Assembly: GCA_038093975.1 (NCBI GenBank)
Contig: JBBPTG010000040.1
Location: forward strand, 116,754 to 180,753
Origin: Chalciporus piperatus
Lineage: Eukaryota > Basidiomycota > Agaricomycetes > Boletales > Boletaceae
DNA length: 64,000 bases
Direction of reading: 5' to 3'
The notes under the pieces were generated by a model that ran no database searches, was not told where the DNA came from, and saw only the letters and a program-made list of their open reading frames with translations. Below, piece by piece: positions 27,036 to 39,524 of the stretch. Every line of letters starts with the position of its first letter. Within the stretch, counting starts at the first letter, position 1. The translations under genes and the position numbers were made by a program.

Positions 27036-28940
27036 TCACTCTTCCTTGTGCATAATCTTTTTGCCCTCCGCAACTTTCTCTCCATCTCCACTCATTTTTC
27101 CTGCAAGCACCTTCATTTCACCCTTAACCTTGGTCATGAATCCTGGCTTCTTCCCAGTCCCCACTGACGCGCGCTTCGATTGAGTGGGGGAAGGAGGAGC
27201 CTCGGGTTCTTCTTCCTCCTGAGCAGCGCCGGAGGTATGATATTCAGAAACGCTAGCTCCCTGGGGTGGTGGGTGCATTTGCGCAGGATGATAATCCCCG
27301 CCGTAACCCGGCTTAGTAGGCCTTACCTGCTTGTTATCTTCCTCCCCTTCCTCCCTCGTCGGACCCTTTCCCTGATCAGCTTTCGCTGAAGCGGCGATAG
27401 GTTCTTTGCCTTGCTCTAGTCCCATTCAGCCCCGACATCATAGCTTAAAGGATTTGACGAACTTTTTTCACCCGTTTCCCCAACGTCAGACCCGGTCCCC
27501 ACCGAACCGACAGCAACAGCCTCTCCTCCTCCCCCTCCTGTCGGAACTGCTTGCCCTGCGTCGCTGGTCTTCTTCCCCTTGTCCGTTTTAGAGGTTTCGA
27601 CCAAGCGGGCTTTCTTAGCTTCTGCTTCAATCGGTTCTGCACTAGCCTCGGTGGAGATATCGGCCGGAATTGAAGGCGTCGGCGCGTCTTTGGGAGGTTC
27701 GGCTTCCCCAGATATTTTCGCTTGTTCTGGTTTCTCCAATTCTCGAGGCTGTGTCTGTGGCGGATTATCAGCGATTCGAATGGCGATAAAAAGCAACCGA
27801 GAAGGGAACCGGAAAGTTGGAACGCATATGGGAAGCAAAACATCCGAGCGATGATCGCCAGAAGAAAGTTGAAAACATGCGCGAAGAAACAATCCCACGC
27901 GATAATCACGCTTGGCTTTAATCAACCATGAGATGGTACAATCCGCGACAAAACCCGCGAGACTTCAGGCGGGTATAGTGGGCATGAAGTCAGAGGGAAA
28001 ATGCGATTGTGAAATAGCCATCATCGCCTCGGCATGCCACAAAACTGCGAGCCATCACCGAGTTTCTGCCTCTTCAACCCGTCGCAGGTGGAAGTGAAAT
28101 GTGTGCCGTGTCGAGAGTATGACACCCGCGGCAAAGTGCCCGACAGTCGAGTTATAGTAGGGTCCAACTGAGCCAACTCCTCGGAGTTGGCTCATGCGAC
28201 GTGAGAATCCGAGACAAGATGGAGAGGAACATCCCCACTCTTGTACGAAACTCAAGCAAGAAAGCATCCGTGCGTGCGACATCTCTTCCGAGGACTAAAC
28301 ATGCAAAGGCAGGATCTATGTAAACTTACCTGTTCACTCCCAGGCGCTACAGCTGTTGCTGGAGTCGATTTAATCGTGTCTCTTCTCTCCCGGCCGGAGC
28401 TTTGAGGTGGGGTGGACGGAATTTTCTCCCCTTGACGCTCGTCTGGCAAGAGAGCGACACTAGATTCTGAGATGTTTCCTGGAAGTGCGCCAACACCTGC
28501 GGTATGTTCATGGGGTTGAGCGCCTTTCAGTTCTTCGCTGGGCATAGAAGCATGTTCATGATGCTCTTCTTGACTAGAGACCGCCGTCTCCTTGACGCAT
28601 AGCAAGTTAAGCACTGACCGAACAAACAGATTCGAGGATTGAACGCTACCTGTTGTTTCGCAGTTTGAGCGGCCGTACCGAGGGTGGCCGGTACAGTGGT
28701 AGTGGCCCCCTGTCTTCCTTCACCTTCCTCAGGTTGTTTCTCTGCTTTCTCCGGTGCCTTGGACTCTGGTTCGGGATCTGGCTCCTCCATGATATTGAGG
28801 TCAAGCGCGCCTGGAATGGTCGAGACCTTGGCGGGAGTGTCCACTTTGGCACTCGACGCGAGTACCGATTGTGACCACTCCCCAGCTGGCGTTCCAGTCG
28901 ACACAGAAGGGATGGTCGGAGGTGCAGTTTCGGATGTCAT
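27036..28940 (-). CDS. Disordered acidic protein with conserved basic C-terminal motif
   Basis: The start ATG at 28940 opens MTSETAPPTIPSVSTGTPAG. An upstream TTG in the same frame is not a eukaryotic start. The body is low in complexity and rich in Glu, Pro, Ser and Thr (ALDLNIMEEPDPEPESKAPE and KSTPATAVAPGSEQ as examples), and it is split by several introns. One of about 49 nt, near 27409-27457, joins GEK to KQGKEP. The C-terminus carries a motif I have seen in many basidiomycete proteins: GKKPGFMTKVKGEMKVLAGK followed by MSGDGEKVAEGKK, probably a short amphipathic or membrane-associated segment. Its function is unknown. Confidence 0.6.
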
Positions 28941-29212
28941 TTGGCTGTCAGAGTGATGTACGAAGGTTGGGAGAGAAACTGTGACAGAGAGGGTTTCCGC
29001 CAAGTACTTAACTTGGTAGTCGGGGCGAGTATTTAATGCGGAGAGGTCCAGATGATGTCATGCTGATAAATTTGATTTTCGTCTCAACGCCCGAATCCAA
29101 AGATGTTGATCTTTGTTTTCTTGTCGACGACTTCGACGTGAACCAGCTGTTAGGCTGTTGCACAACGAATCATTGTTCATTACCATTGACGTGTCTAGTC
29201 AAGTTCAAGTAG

Positions 29213-29587
29213 TCAGCTTCTACAATTCAAGCCCCTAAGGCGACTGGCTGCGGATCGGAGTAATTCGTTTAGGAAAGTTCGGAAGGTGTAAAGGCATATT
29301 GAAAGAGACTCACTCATGACAATTTCCCTGGGATAACTATTGGGGCCGTGATTCAAACGGAGGCGTACTCTCAAATCGTCAATTGGGCTATCATGATGCT
29401 TCGGATTTTGATGAGGCTCGAAGAGCAAATATACACCAACACCTGGTGGTCCGCTTCGGACCGTAGAATTTTGAACTCGATTGCCGTAGTGAAAAGTCTT
29501 CCGAGCGTAGGATAGCTTAGATTCCAGAACGAATTCATATAGCGAGACGACCGTCCGATGCGTGTGGGTGGTAAGCACAGCTTCCAT
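29213..29587 (-). CDS. Small hypothetical protein
   Basis: A 124-codon open frame with an ATG at 29587. The middle is convincing in composition (KTFHYGNRVQNSTVRSGPPG, then VGVYLLFEPHQNPKHHDSPI, then VRLRLNHGPNSYPREI). I do not recognise a family. The last 30 codons may be intron read-through, since GT-containing sequence follows PREI. There is no signal peptide or membrane segment. It sits between the methyltransferase and the disordered-protein gene on the same strand. Confidence 0.35.
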   Translation of the reverse strand: MEAVLTTHTHRTVVSLYEFVLESKLSYARKTFHYGNRVQNSTVRSGPPGVGVYLLFEPHQNPKHHDSPIDDLRVRLRLNHGPNSYPREIVMSESLSICLYTFRTFLNELLRSAASRLRGLNCRS

Positions 29588-29717
29588 TATCTGCAGGTTG
29601 ATTTAGAGTTGAATCCCCATGTATCTACCCGTATTCAAATCCATAGCATTGTTCATTTGGTTCCGAGCAGAGGTTCCGCACTACAACACGAAAACATGCC
29701 AGCTGTTACACAACATT

Positions 29718-31029
29718 CTACATCACCGAATCTTCCGGAATCATCGGTGGAGGGTCCGCGATGAAGATGTTGTCGCCTTTGAGGTTGATGAAGGAATACT
29801 GCAAAGGGTCGGTCAGGGTCAGGGTCAGGGCTCCTCAAGACAATAGAGAACATACCTCCGCAAGATCCGTGTCCTTGCCTTTGTTGTAGTTCTGGTACAC
29901 GAGGTTGACCTACGTCATGATAAGCATGTGCCCCAATGGTCGACCAAAGACTGGGTACACACCTCCGTCGCAAATGGTCGCAGTCCAGCGGCCTCCAACA
30001 TCTCCCACCATGTCAAGAAGTCTTCGAACTTCTTATCCCATGTGTGAAGCTCTATCAGCAGCTGGCCGAAAGGAAGAGGTTCCCCAGACGCGATATAAGG
30101 TTGCAGTATTTGCGGGAGCACCTCGAACTCCCACCCCTCAAGGTCAATCTTGAGTAAGTCGATGTATCGATGATCTGTTCCGAAGCAGTCAGACTACATG
30201 ACATGACTGTGCCAGAAGAGAGAGAGGAGAGACGTACCGTTCATATCGAGCAGGGTCTTGAGGGTATATAGTTTGTGCTCGTCATTTGGACCATGAGCAT
30301 CCGCGTTTGCCAGACCCCACGGGCGGAAGTGGGCACGGCGGTTACTTTTGAGATCGGAACCAAACGAGTTGGGATGATAATCGTAGCCCCACACTTCACA
30401 GAAGCGAGTGCGTTCGAGTAACTCACCCTCGAAAGATGTCTCGTAGCTCATTCCTATCCCTGGGTCCAGCGGAAGACTCAAAAAAAGACATCATCAAAGA
30501 CTCACCGAAAGTGTATACAACGCAATCTGGCTTCTGCTGGAGCCGAGAAAGTCCACAAGTCCATTTGCCCCCATCTCCCAGTGCTCCCACCCGCTCAAGC
30601 TCATGTGGGCATTGGTATGCTGCAGGAAAGAAGCTCCCTAGATACGAGCTTCATTCAGAAAGTCATCCGAGTTACACCAAATATACAACTCACAGACGGT
30701 ATGAGCTGGCCATGGCTCCTTGTCTGGTGGAAACCTTGAAAAGCACTAAGTTCGTGCTGACATGATCGAGAATCGCGACGGACGTACATGACGATATCAC
30801 GAGGTTGTGGTCCAAACTTGCGTATCATCTCTTTGCGCTGTGCGACCATCTTCGAGTATATCTGTTCAGCGCGCTCGAGTCGCGCTGGCAGTTCATTGTC
30901 TCGTATTGAGGACACGTATGAATCGGTCCGGAGTGGAGACTGGTAGGGATTAAGAAGATATATTGTTGTTAAAATGCCCAACGCTATGAAAATGAAATAT
31001 CGAGGGTGTCGCTGCCAAATGCCAGGCAT
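29718..31029 (-). CDS. METTL24/FkbM-like methyltransferase with N-terminal membrane anchor
   Basis: The start is taken at the ATG at 31029 (MPGIWQRHPRYFIFIALGIL), which begins a type II signal anchor (YFIFIALGILTTIYLLNPY); the frame upstream opens only with GTG. The lumenal part has the conserved layout of METTL24-type proteins: AAYQCPHELERVGALGDGGK, then WTCGL, GIGMSYETSFEGELLERTRF, CEVWGYDYHPNSFG, then HRYIDLLKIDLEGWEFEVLP, LPFGQLLIELHTWDKKFEDF and LTWWEMLEAAGLRPFATEVN. It ends AEYSFINLKGDNIFIADPPP and stops at 29718-29720. These features suggest an S-adenosylmethionine-dependent enzyme of the secretory pathway; the substrate is unknown. Introns are short, and the gene looks intact. Confidence 0.8.
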
Positions 31030-31795
31030 CCTTGAGGTTATAGAGGGGGGTAGGAACGACTGAAACGGTCTGAGCGCAGGGATTTGCGCCGCAGGATTGG
31101 ACACGAGACACGTTTGTTATGTCGTGTTACAGTTTTTTCTCAACAATGCGATTCGCCGGTAGAATTGGTGAATCCTAACGACCGTCATTTGAGTGGTCCA
31201 AGTTTTCAAGGCAGACACTGCGACAACTTACTGCAGTCCAACGTTTTTGTAGGTCGTGAATGAGAGGATCAACGCTGAAGCGCTAGCAGGTTGTTCATGG
31301 GCCAGTGCAACGTGGGACAACGACAACAGGTTTGATGTGAACGGGCGCCATCATTACACCAATCGTAGACTTGCCTGTTACAAAGCGACTCCATGGTCAA
31401 GTGGTCTAGGCTATTTACATACTCGCTTGTCCACTTTTGACAAGAAAGTTCATCTCAATCCCAATGATATCTCAACCAACATGAACCAAGTCACGGTCTT
31501 TACGAGCAGCCATGCCTGGGATGTTCTACAATATGTTTAAAGGCGTTCAGCGTTGTCGCCAAGAAACGTCAATCGAACACTTGATGTTGTCAGATAATCC
31601 GAGTCATATGGTTGGCCAGCAGGTTTCCTGCCAGTTTCATAGTACCCGGAGTTCCAACCCACGGCGACAACCTTGAACCAGGTCTTGCGGTTATCATTCA
31701 TAGTTCTTACAAGGGGCCGAACTGGGGCGGGTGAAGACAAGGAACTAAACCATACGGATCCATAGATACGGAAGGTATTGTTGTCGAAACGGAAC

Positions 31796-32194
31796 TAACG
31801 GTACGAGACAGCTGATTGTTTCCTCCAAACCAATTTACGTAACAAGGAGCTGGCACCGAGACTCTGGCTTGTAACTTCAAGAAGGTCCGGGAATACGAGC
31901 AAAGGCATTTACCTCTGGGGTGTTCCACCTCCTTGGTTCAGAAGCATCCGCCAGCTGAAAAGTGGGCAGACCCGCTATTTCAATAAGCTGCCATCACTTA
32001 TACCCACCGTAACTGACTCCCAGATTGCAATCGATGTGGAATACGCTAGATTAGCGAGGACCGTTTATCATTTCTTGGACTGGGCTGGAAATAACCCGTC
32101 GGCGATTGATCCAACGATGCGCGGCGTCCTCACTAAATCTGCCACACGCATGGAAAGCTCGTGGAACAATAGCGTGACATTTACACTCAAATAA
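31796..32194 (+). CDS. Unrecognised 133-codon open frame, 3' exon of an unknown gene
   Basis: The frame is open from a stop at 31796 to a TAA at 32192-32194, with no usable ATG near its 5' end, so an upstream exon must supply the start. The translation is unusually protein-like: LRNKELAPRLWLVTSRRSGN, KGIYLWGVPPPWFRSIRQLK, VEYARLARTVYHFLDWAGNN, MRGVLTKSATRMESSWNNSV, ending TFTLK. I cannot assign a family. No confident 5' exon was found in 31110-31790. It may be part of a gene or a decayed copy. Confidence 0.45.
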
Positions 32195-32665
32195 GCTTGC
32201 GACGAGCTTCGTGTTCTAACTTCTTGGGTACTTATCTCGAACACATTACGGTGGGTACTTTCTCCAAACGAGGAAACCTCAAGGTGTTTGACGTATGTTC
32301 CATTCCACCCATCCACGGTGTTGGTACAGCTTCTTCGGCGCAGCACAGCATTTTGGTATTGCTATACATGACGTCAGGGATGTTGTACGGCAGGTACGCC
32401 GTATTCTGCACTAGCTGCAATACAAATCGTCGTGGACTGGCCACCGGCGATGGCTGAGCATGGACAACAATGTGCGGCACACGTGCAGGTCTCTTGTTGT
32501 TCCTCCCGTAAGAAAGCGGAGCGGCCCTTCATTTCGCATGATCGCGAGGAAGAAGCACAAATACCTCGTGTTCTCCATCGTCATCCCACATATAACTCCA
32601 GCCTATCTTGCGAAATCATCCAACTCACCCCATTCCACCTCTTTCTTCTGTAGTCATAGACAGCC

Positions 32666-33453
32666 ATGATCCACACAATTCGATTCCTATTGTACTGCAT
32701 CCTCGTGAGTTCGTCGTCGGCCACGATGTTGGGTACTCTTCGCTCACTAGCCCTTGACCTCAGTTCGTTTTCTCAGCTATCACGATGGTGCTGTGTGCGG
32801 TGAGGATAAATTACACCACTCACATGTCCCACTATGATCCGACGAACTATGGAGTCCAGTTCTATGGTACGAAGCGGTCTCGAGAAATTTGCGACCTGAC
32901 TGATTCCACTGCCCTCCAGACCCAATTGTGGTTGAACTGTTGGTGACCAGTGTTCTCACTCTTTTCTGGGCACCATTCGTGTAAGAAACAGCTCATTTTC
33001 TTGCTATTTTCGTCGACTCACTTTTGTCTTGCAGTGCTCGTACCATCCACAGCAGGCTCGAGCACCGTTTCTTCAGCTCTTTCATTGCAGAGCTTATCGG
33101 CCTTTTCATCTTCTTCCTCCTTTGGGTGGTTGGTGCCGGCATTGCCACCGTAAGTGATCTGGGTCCCATTTATCACAGTCGCTTAATGTCCCTTCGATCC
33201 ATAGAACACCAGCAACCCACCTGAAACCGCGGTCTACTGGGGAGATCTCTCTTCCTGCTGGACCCAATGGCAATGTCGGACTCTCACAGCGATGCTTGCA
33301 TTCGCATGGCTGAGCTGGATCGTTGTCTTCGCTTTACTCGTGGCATCGCTTCTCTTCACGATTGCAAACAAGGCATTCCGTGAGCCTATGCACGGTCGCT
33401 GGGACCGCCGTGCTACTCAGTATGGTGACACCCCAATGCGTGCCTTGCCTTAA
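32666..33453 (+). CDS. MARVEL-domain four-helix membrane protein
   Basis: The start ATG at 32666 is MIHTIRFLLYCIL, with an intron directly after it. Four hydrophobic helices follow: FVFSAITMVLCAV, IVVELLVTSVLTLFWAPFV, FIAELIGLFIFFLLWVVGAG, and MLAFAWLSWIVVFALLVASL. The short cytosolic tail ends in RATQYGDTPMRALP, stop at 33451-33453. The acidic and aromatic loop between helices 3 and 4 (AVYWGDLSSCWTQWQCRTLT) is typical of agaric MARVEL proteins. These are thought to act in membrane apposition and vesicle-domain organisation. Splice sites at FY|DP, APF|V and AT|NTS are standard. Confidence 0.8.
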
Positions 33454-34038
33454 TCAGAGGATGGAACTGATGAGCCAAGTTCCGAGAAGCACGAGAATCG
33501 AGAATCAGGATGAATCATGACGATGTTACATGTGAGCGGGTCATAAACGAATTCGCAGCATTTCCAGACGGGTTCCGGGAACTGCTTCACGCGCAATAGT
33601 TATTTATCGTATCATAGATGTCTTACTAAGTAGTTAGTTCCTCACTTAGATCACGGTCCTGTGGTTGTTAGTCGGGTTATATGACTTGATCGTTGTCTTC
33701 CGCGGAGTCACCCGATTCAGAATAACGGGAGTGTTAGTAAAGACCCTTTGTTGCTCCTCACGCCACCATGTATCAATCCAAACTCGAGTCCTACGTCTCA
33801 TTGTCGCTGGAGCCAGAAACTTTCGCAGTAATTAGTTAAAAATACCACTCTAGCTGCGGTTGAAGTTCAATTGAGCGTCGGGCTCATCTGGCCGACTGCG
33901 ACAAAACTGCGCAATGTGCCTGAGGAACAACCCCGGCTGAGTCCACGACAATCAGTCGCCGAGCTTCGACTGCGTCCTTGTGCTTTGAGGGCATCTGTCT
34001 AGACGGCCTACCCAAGCACACAACGAACAACTGTGCCT
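33454..34038. other. Intergenic region, probable P450 promoter
   Basis: 585 bp with no supported coding or RNA feature. It should contain the MARVEL gene's 3' end and the P450 promoter. Confidence 0.4.
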
Positions 34039-36579
34039 ATGGAGCTAACGCCGGGCTTGCGCTTTGTAGGTCGGTGGGCGGTGTCAACCGTCCTGCCATT
34101 CTTAGGCCTTTTCATTCTGTTGCTCCGGATTCTCGCCTTGGCCGGGATCTCGCTTTCAATAGGAGGTGTAGTTTCCCTCCTGGCCATCCTCCTTCCATCA
34201 CTCATCGCCTTGTACATCTTCACAATCAATCTCTCTCAAAGGAGGAGAGCCGCGGCGCTTGGCGCTCGGTTGATCCCTCAGATTCAAGGACGTGTTCCTG
34301 GAAATGGGGACCTTCTGTGGAACATGATGAGTAGAGCGGAAACGGACTATATTGGTACTTGCGAGTCTCGTCTTGTCATCAGGAGGGTTAACTGAACAGT
34401 CATCGGCAGGTACCCCACTGCTTGAGCATATGAAGATTCATGGGCCTATCCTTAATTTGAGGTTCTTCTGGGAGGACATCATCATGACGACTGAGCCCCA
34501 CACCATTAAGGTGAGGGCATCATTTCCAGGAATTCTTCGCCATTCCGATGGACCCTTCCCAGACTGTTCTGGCTACCGATTTCAACAACTACGTCAAAGG
34601 TGTGGAGACTACAAGTTCCGTTTTCGGGGGTCATAGGCGTGACCATTCCGACAGGTGATAAGTTCAAAGAGACGGCCAACAGTGTTCTCGGAATTGGTGT
34701 CTTTAACTCGGATGGTAAGCCTTCCGACTCTGTGGGTTCCTGCCTATGTCAATGCTCTGATGCTGGCCGACTAATAGGAGACATATGGAAGTGAGTAATG
34801 GGTTGGATCAGGGTACTGCGTGTCAATCCATTTCCAGGCTCCATCGCACTATGACTCGCCCGTTTTTCAGCATTGATAAAATTAGCCACTTTGATATCTT
34901 CGATCGTCACGCAGAGACTGCGGTAGCGTTGATGAAGGAACGCTTCCGCGCAGATGTCGCGATCGACTTCCAGGTATGTTTCTCCGAGGTCTTGTGCCGT
35001 CTTACTCACTCGCGGAAACAGGACTTGATCTCACGCTTTACTCTCGACTCTGCTACCGAGTTTCTGTTCGCTCACTGTGTAGACACATTGGCGGCGGGAT
35101 TGCCATACCCTCACAACCACTCCAATTATGATGCGTCCAAGGAATTTAACACTGCTTTAGATTTCGCAACTGCGTTTACTGCAGCACAACATGCGCTCGC
35201 TAGACGGAACATGATTGGGGCGATTTGGCCTCTTTTCGAGTTACGGACGGACCCCACGAAAAAGCCGATGGAGGTTGTCAATGCTTTCCTGGAGCCAGTC
35301 CTTAAAGATGCGATAGAAAAGCACAAGTTATCACAAGGTATTCAGGAGGAAAAGGATTCTGAAGATGAGACCCTGTTGGACCACCTCGTACGGCAAACCA
35401 CTGGTACGGACTACCCTCCACCATATCCCATCCAGCCTTTCAACTCTATTGTTCCTTAGATATCAAGATTTTGAAGGATGAAACACTGAATATCTTGCTC
35501 GCTGGTCGGGATACGGTAGGCAGAATACTTGTCTTATTGATTATCGGAGCTTAGCAACTGTCAGACCGCCTCTACCCTGACTTCTGCTATGTATCTAATG
35601 GCCATGCACCCGGACGTATTTCGTCGCCTGAGAGAGGAAATCCTTGCAAAGGTTGGCCCAACTCGCCGGCCAACGTATGATGATATTCGAGAAATGAAGT
35701 ACCTTCGTGCTGTACTGAATGGTAAGTTCCAACGAATAGTGAGATTCAATCCGGGGATGCTGACGGATGTGCCCCTGTCAATGGCAGAAACATTGAGGCT
35801 GTTTCCCCCCGTGTACGTCTACGCGGTTTTCTTCTCCGTTTCCTAACGACGTCACTCCTAAAAACAATAGCCCATTCAACGTTCGGTAAGTTTACTTGCT
35901 GCATAGCCACGAATTGTATCTCTCATCATCTTAGTGAGAGTCTCAAGGACACCACTTGGCAATCGTCAACCCCAAATGCGAAACCATTCTTCGTCCCCAG
36001 TGGAACAACGTAAGCCTTTTTTAAATTTGCCTCCAAAGTTTCCGGTGACAATTAGACTTCCAGGATCACATATTCTGTCCTGCTGATGCACCGACGCACA
36101 GACCTCTGGGGCCCCGACGCATTGGAATTCGACCCTGATCGGTTCATCGACGATCGTTTGCGCAAGTATCTCACACCAAACCCCTTCATTTTCCTCCCGT
36201 TCAATGCAGGTCCACGCATCTGTCTCGGACAACAGGTGCGTCGAAAGGTCATCCCACTTGCCCCGCAGAACGAGGTGTGACCCCCCTCGCGTTACAGTTT
36301 GCATACAACGAAATGTCGTTCATGATGATCCGTCTGTTACAAAACTTTAGTTCCGTCAGCCTATCACTGGAGTCCCATGACCCCGCACTCCGCCCTCCGG
36401 CTGACTGGGCGCGTGGGGAAGGGCGAAAGGCGATCGAGAAATTCTTTCCCAGAAACCATTTAACTTTGTATGCAAAGGTATGGAAAACGACGTTCTGCTG
36501 CGCTTGTCACAGCCACTCAATGGAGTCTGTAATGCTTCAGGGCGGTCTTTGGGTGAAAATGGAACCCGCAGAGATGTAG
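34039..36579 (+). CDS. Cytochrome P450 monooxygenase, CYP63-like
   Basis: Haem-thiolate monooxygenase of the ER, in the group related to white-rot CYP63 enzymes that oxidise alkanes, fatty acids and xenobiotics. The start is at 34039 ([15 protein letters not shown]). The N-terminus carries two hydrophobic stretches ([20 protein letters not shown] and [20 protein letters not shown]). P450 motifs in order are: C-helix WKLHR, I-helix LAGRDTTAS, K-helix ETLRLFPP (ExxR), meander FDPDRFIDD, and the haem-binding loop [12 protein letters not shown] with the cysteine ligand. It ends [12 protein letters not shown], stop at 36577-36579. Introns interrupt nearly every motif but splice in frame, so the enzyme looks functional. 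The 3' neighbour is convergent. Confidence 0.88.
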
Positions 36580-37050
36580 ATTGTTCTTTGAGCGAGGCCG
36601 AACTGAGGACAAGTTCACTATATCGAAGGAGCTTGTTGTGACGATGGCGTTGCGTGCTTGGATGTAGGGAGGTTAGGACCCGCTATGTGCGTAACTTACA
36701 GGAATAACCGTTACTTCCGAGGGAAACCTCCTCAAGCTGACTTAAGAGTCCTGCGACGTGTATTATGCACGGTGTGTGAAGGCTCGCGATCTAGTTGCAC
36801 TTTGAGCTGAAACTCTGACAATCGTGAATTCGTCTTCGACGAGCTCACTGGGTTCGAGTTAGAGGATCCCGATGAAGGATTTTTTTGAATCCGCGTTTAT
36901 TGTCCTATCGGGCGTAAGGCCCGATGAAGTGATGCTTGACCTGAGTATTGTACAGTAGAATTTGTGCAAGAGTCATCCATATTATATCCAAGGTGTCCTG
37001 TCAACGAGATTGTGCCCGAATGCTTTAATAACACGCCAGAATTTTCACAG

Positions 37051-39167
37051 TCAGAGTGTAAAGTCCTCGACATGGATCGCCACCCCGCCGAGTTCAATGC
37101 CTCGCATCACACCAAGCCTAGCCACCGCATTCTGAGCATCCGTCGTCAAGCTAGCGGGTCCACTGGCACAGACGGCGACTCCGCCTGCCTGAGTGACTGG
37201 CCTAAGCAGTTCTCCCCTCCCTTTCCCTTGTGCCTCGATAGAATCTGAGAAGGAAGACGAAGCACTACCAAGGGGGGTAGTCAGGTCTTGAAGCAATCCA
37301 TAGATCGACGGTCGTGTAAGGTGCAGATCACAGTCCGGAATGGGTGGGAGTTCCTCGGGATCGCAGGGACATGTGACGAAGATCGAGATATGGAGCTCGA
37401 TCGAAGAGTTGGAAGCCACCTTCGCAATGTCCATCAACATAGGCGCGAACCACCGAATATAGCCTGTGACGAGAAGGCAAACAAAGGGTGCCATCTGAAT
37501 AACCATGATATAAAATATGAAGCATACTCACCAAAGGATTTCATAAGCCAAACAAACTCGATTCTTCGGGTTCGTTCACCTCCACGACGTTGCAGTCTAA
37601 TACATCGGCCAACGATATCGTCAAGGAGACCGAGAGTAAAGGTTATTCCGGATCCTCCCGAGACGAGGAAAGCTGTCTCGAACTGGCCAAGGTCGATGCT
37701 TAAACCACCGTAAGGGCCATCGATCATGACATGGATGGGGGCGGACGAGGTTTTGCTCTTCTCAACTATCTCCAGTCGTTCCTGCTCGTCACGTGCAAAC
37801 TTGTTTAGTGCTCTCGTCCAGTCGCCGTTCGCTCTGGCTCCGAGTATCAAGCCAGGCTCGGATATGCACGAGTGCGATGGCGGAGCCGATAGGATAGTCA
37901 AGGGGTGGCTCTCCAGAACACGCCAGGAAAAGAATGCGCGAAGGGAGACGTGTTGACCAGCTACCCAACCATCGTCACAGTCATACACTCGAATCTTGAA
38001 CACCGCTATTAGACATGATATGCCACCACGACCGTGACAGACTTACTATAGTCATAGAGTCATCCGGGGCCGTAAGCGACGCATCCTTGAATCGGCAGCG
38101 GAGAATGCGCATGAACATGTCCGCGCCGTACAGCGCAAGAGGTGGGAAGATCCACGGCGGAGCGAAAATCGAATGGTAGCATATGAGGACGAAGAACGCG
38201 ACAAACGTGAGCACGCTGAATGCATGCTCGTGATCATTCCTAAAAATAAAACAAGAATATTTCTGACTTACTGAATCACGAAGAACCACTGGTAAAATAA
38301 TCTCCGAATAGGTCTGAGCGAAAATAGGACGATGCAGCATAGAGCAGCAAAGGCAGCGACTCCCGATGTTTCTTTCTGTTGTCCTATGATGGGCAGACCA
38401 TATTGCAGATGGTTTCGGATCCAAAGGCCACCATGAATCCCAGCGGCGAGGAACATGACTCTTCCAGACATCCGATGAATGAAGTTGAGCTTCTCGTATC
38501 CATTTCCAGGTCCAAGGAGCAGCGATAAGATCGAGTTCTTGGTTGCAAACAAAAACACGATTGGAAGCTGAGCGAAGGCGAGAAAGCCTAAGAGGGTGAG
38601 TTCTTCTCGGCACGAATTAATGATACAATATACACCTACCTGCGCGATTGGGATTAGAAACGAGAGGAGCATCTTTAATGATGCAAACTAGCGTAATCGC
38701 AATGTACATCGCAAGAATGAAAACTAAATAGAGACCTGTTAGTGAGAAACGGAAAAGAATACATGCAGATGTTTACTTTGCCCTGCGTTTAGCCACACAT
38801 ACGGTAGGGACCATTGCCGGACGGATAGCAACGAGTACCAATACTTTGAAATAACGTTACTGGTGGGAGGCGGTATCTTCTCGTTTAGAACCGGAGAATA
38901 TCCCTTCTTACTGCGATCTTCAGAGATACCAAAGAAACCCTTGAGAATTTTCCCATTGCGTAGGGAATGTACTAGAGATGGAAGAGAAAAAACGATAGCA
39001 GAACCCAAGACCGTGCACCATATAATCGTGAACTTTCGTTGCCAGATAGGATCTTCCACGTAGGAACTATGAGAGTCTAAGTGTAACAAGGACCGAGTGA
39101 TCCACATCAAGACTTACTTGTAGATTTGTAAACTGGGAGGTGGGGCTGGAGGCGCGGGCGCGGACAT
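37051..39167 (-). CDS. Ferric/cupric reductase transmembrane component (FRE/NOX family)
   Basis: Plasma-membrane metalloreductase that passes electrons from NADPH through FAD and two haems to extracellular Fe3+ or Cu2+. The start ATG is at 39167 (MSAPAPPAPPPSLQIYK). The ferric-reductase membrane domain carries haem-ligand histidines in NFIHRMSGRVMFLAAGIHGG and HVLTFVAFFVLICYH. The FAD domain has the HPLTILSAP motif. The NADPH domain has MIDGPYGG and FLVSGGSGITFTLGLLDDIV, and the C-terminus has VAVCASGPASLTTDAQNAV, ending VEDFTL at 37051. Short introns are throughout. The next gene upstream on the same strand is a Ctr copper transporter, a logical partner. No obvious lesion was seen. Confidence 0.88.
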
Positions 39168-39524
39168 CGTGATGAACGATTGAACGAATGCGTGCCAGTG
39201 CCCGAGTCTTGGTCCAAACTAAGTCCAAGCTGAGGGGTCGGTTGGATGTCGACTCCGAGCCGCCGTTCGTTAGCGTTGATTAGATAAGAAGAGAAAAGTT
39301 TTTTCACCTTTATTTGTCCCAGACAAATACTCTCTCACGAACTCCAATACTGTAAGTACTTGTGTTACGTGTCGCTGAAGTAGCCAAGTTGAAGGACGAA
39401 TATGCTGGTCAGACTTGACCCTCGCGATGTGGTCACTCGATTGAGGGGATTCATCGACACGCCTCAGATATGATACATGTAAGATTGTACATCGACGCAT
39501 ATTTACACCCAGATTGCATAACGA

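Noticed and set aside
29809..29833. Telomere-like GGTCAGG repeats
   Set aside because: Only three to four copies of GTCAGG within a short intron of the methyltransferase gene; not the fungal TTAGGG repeat.
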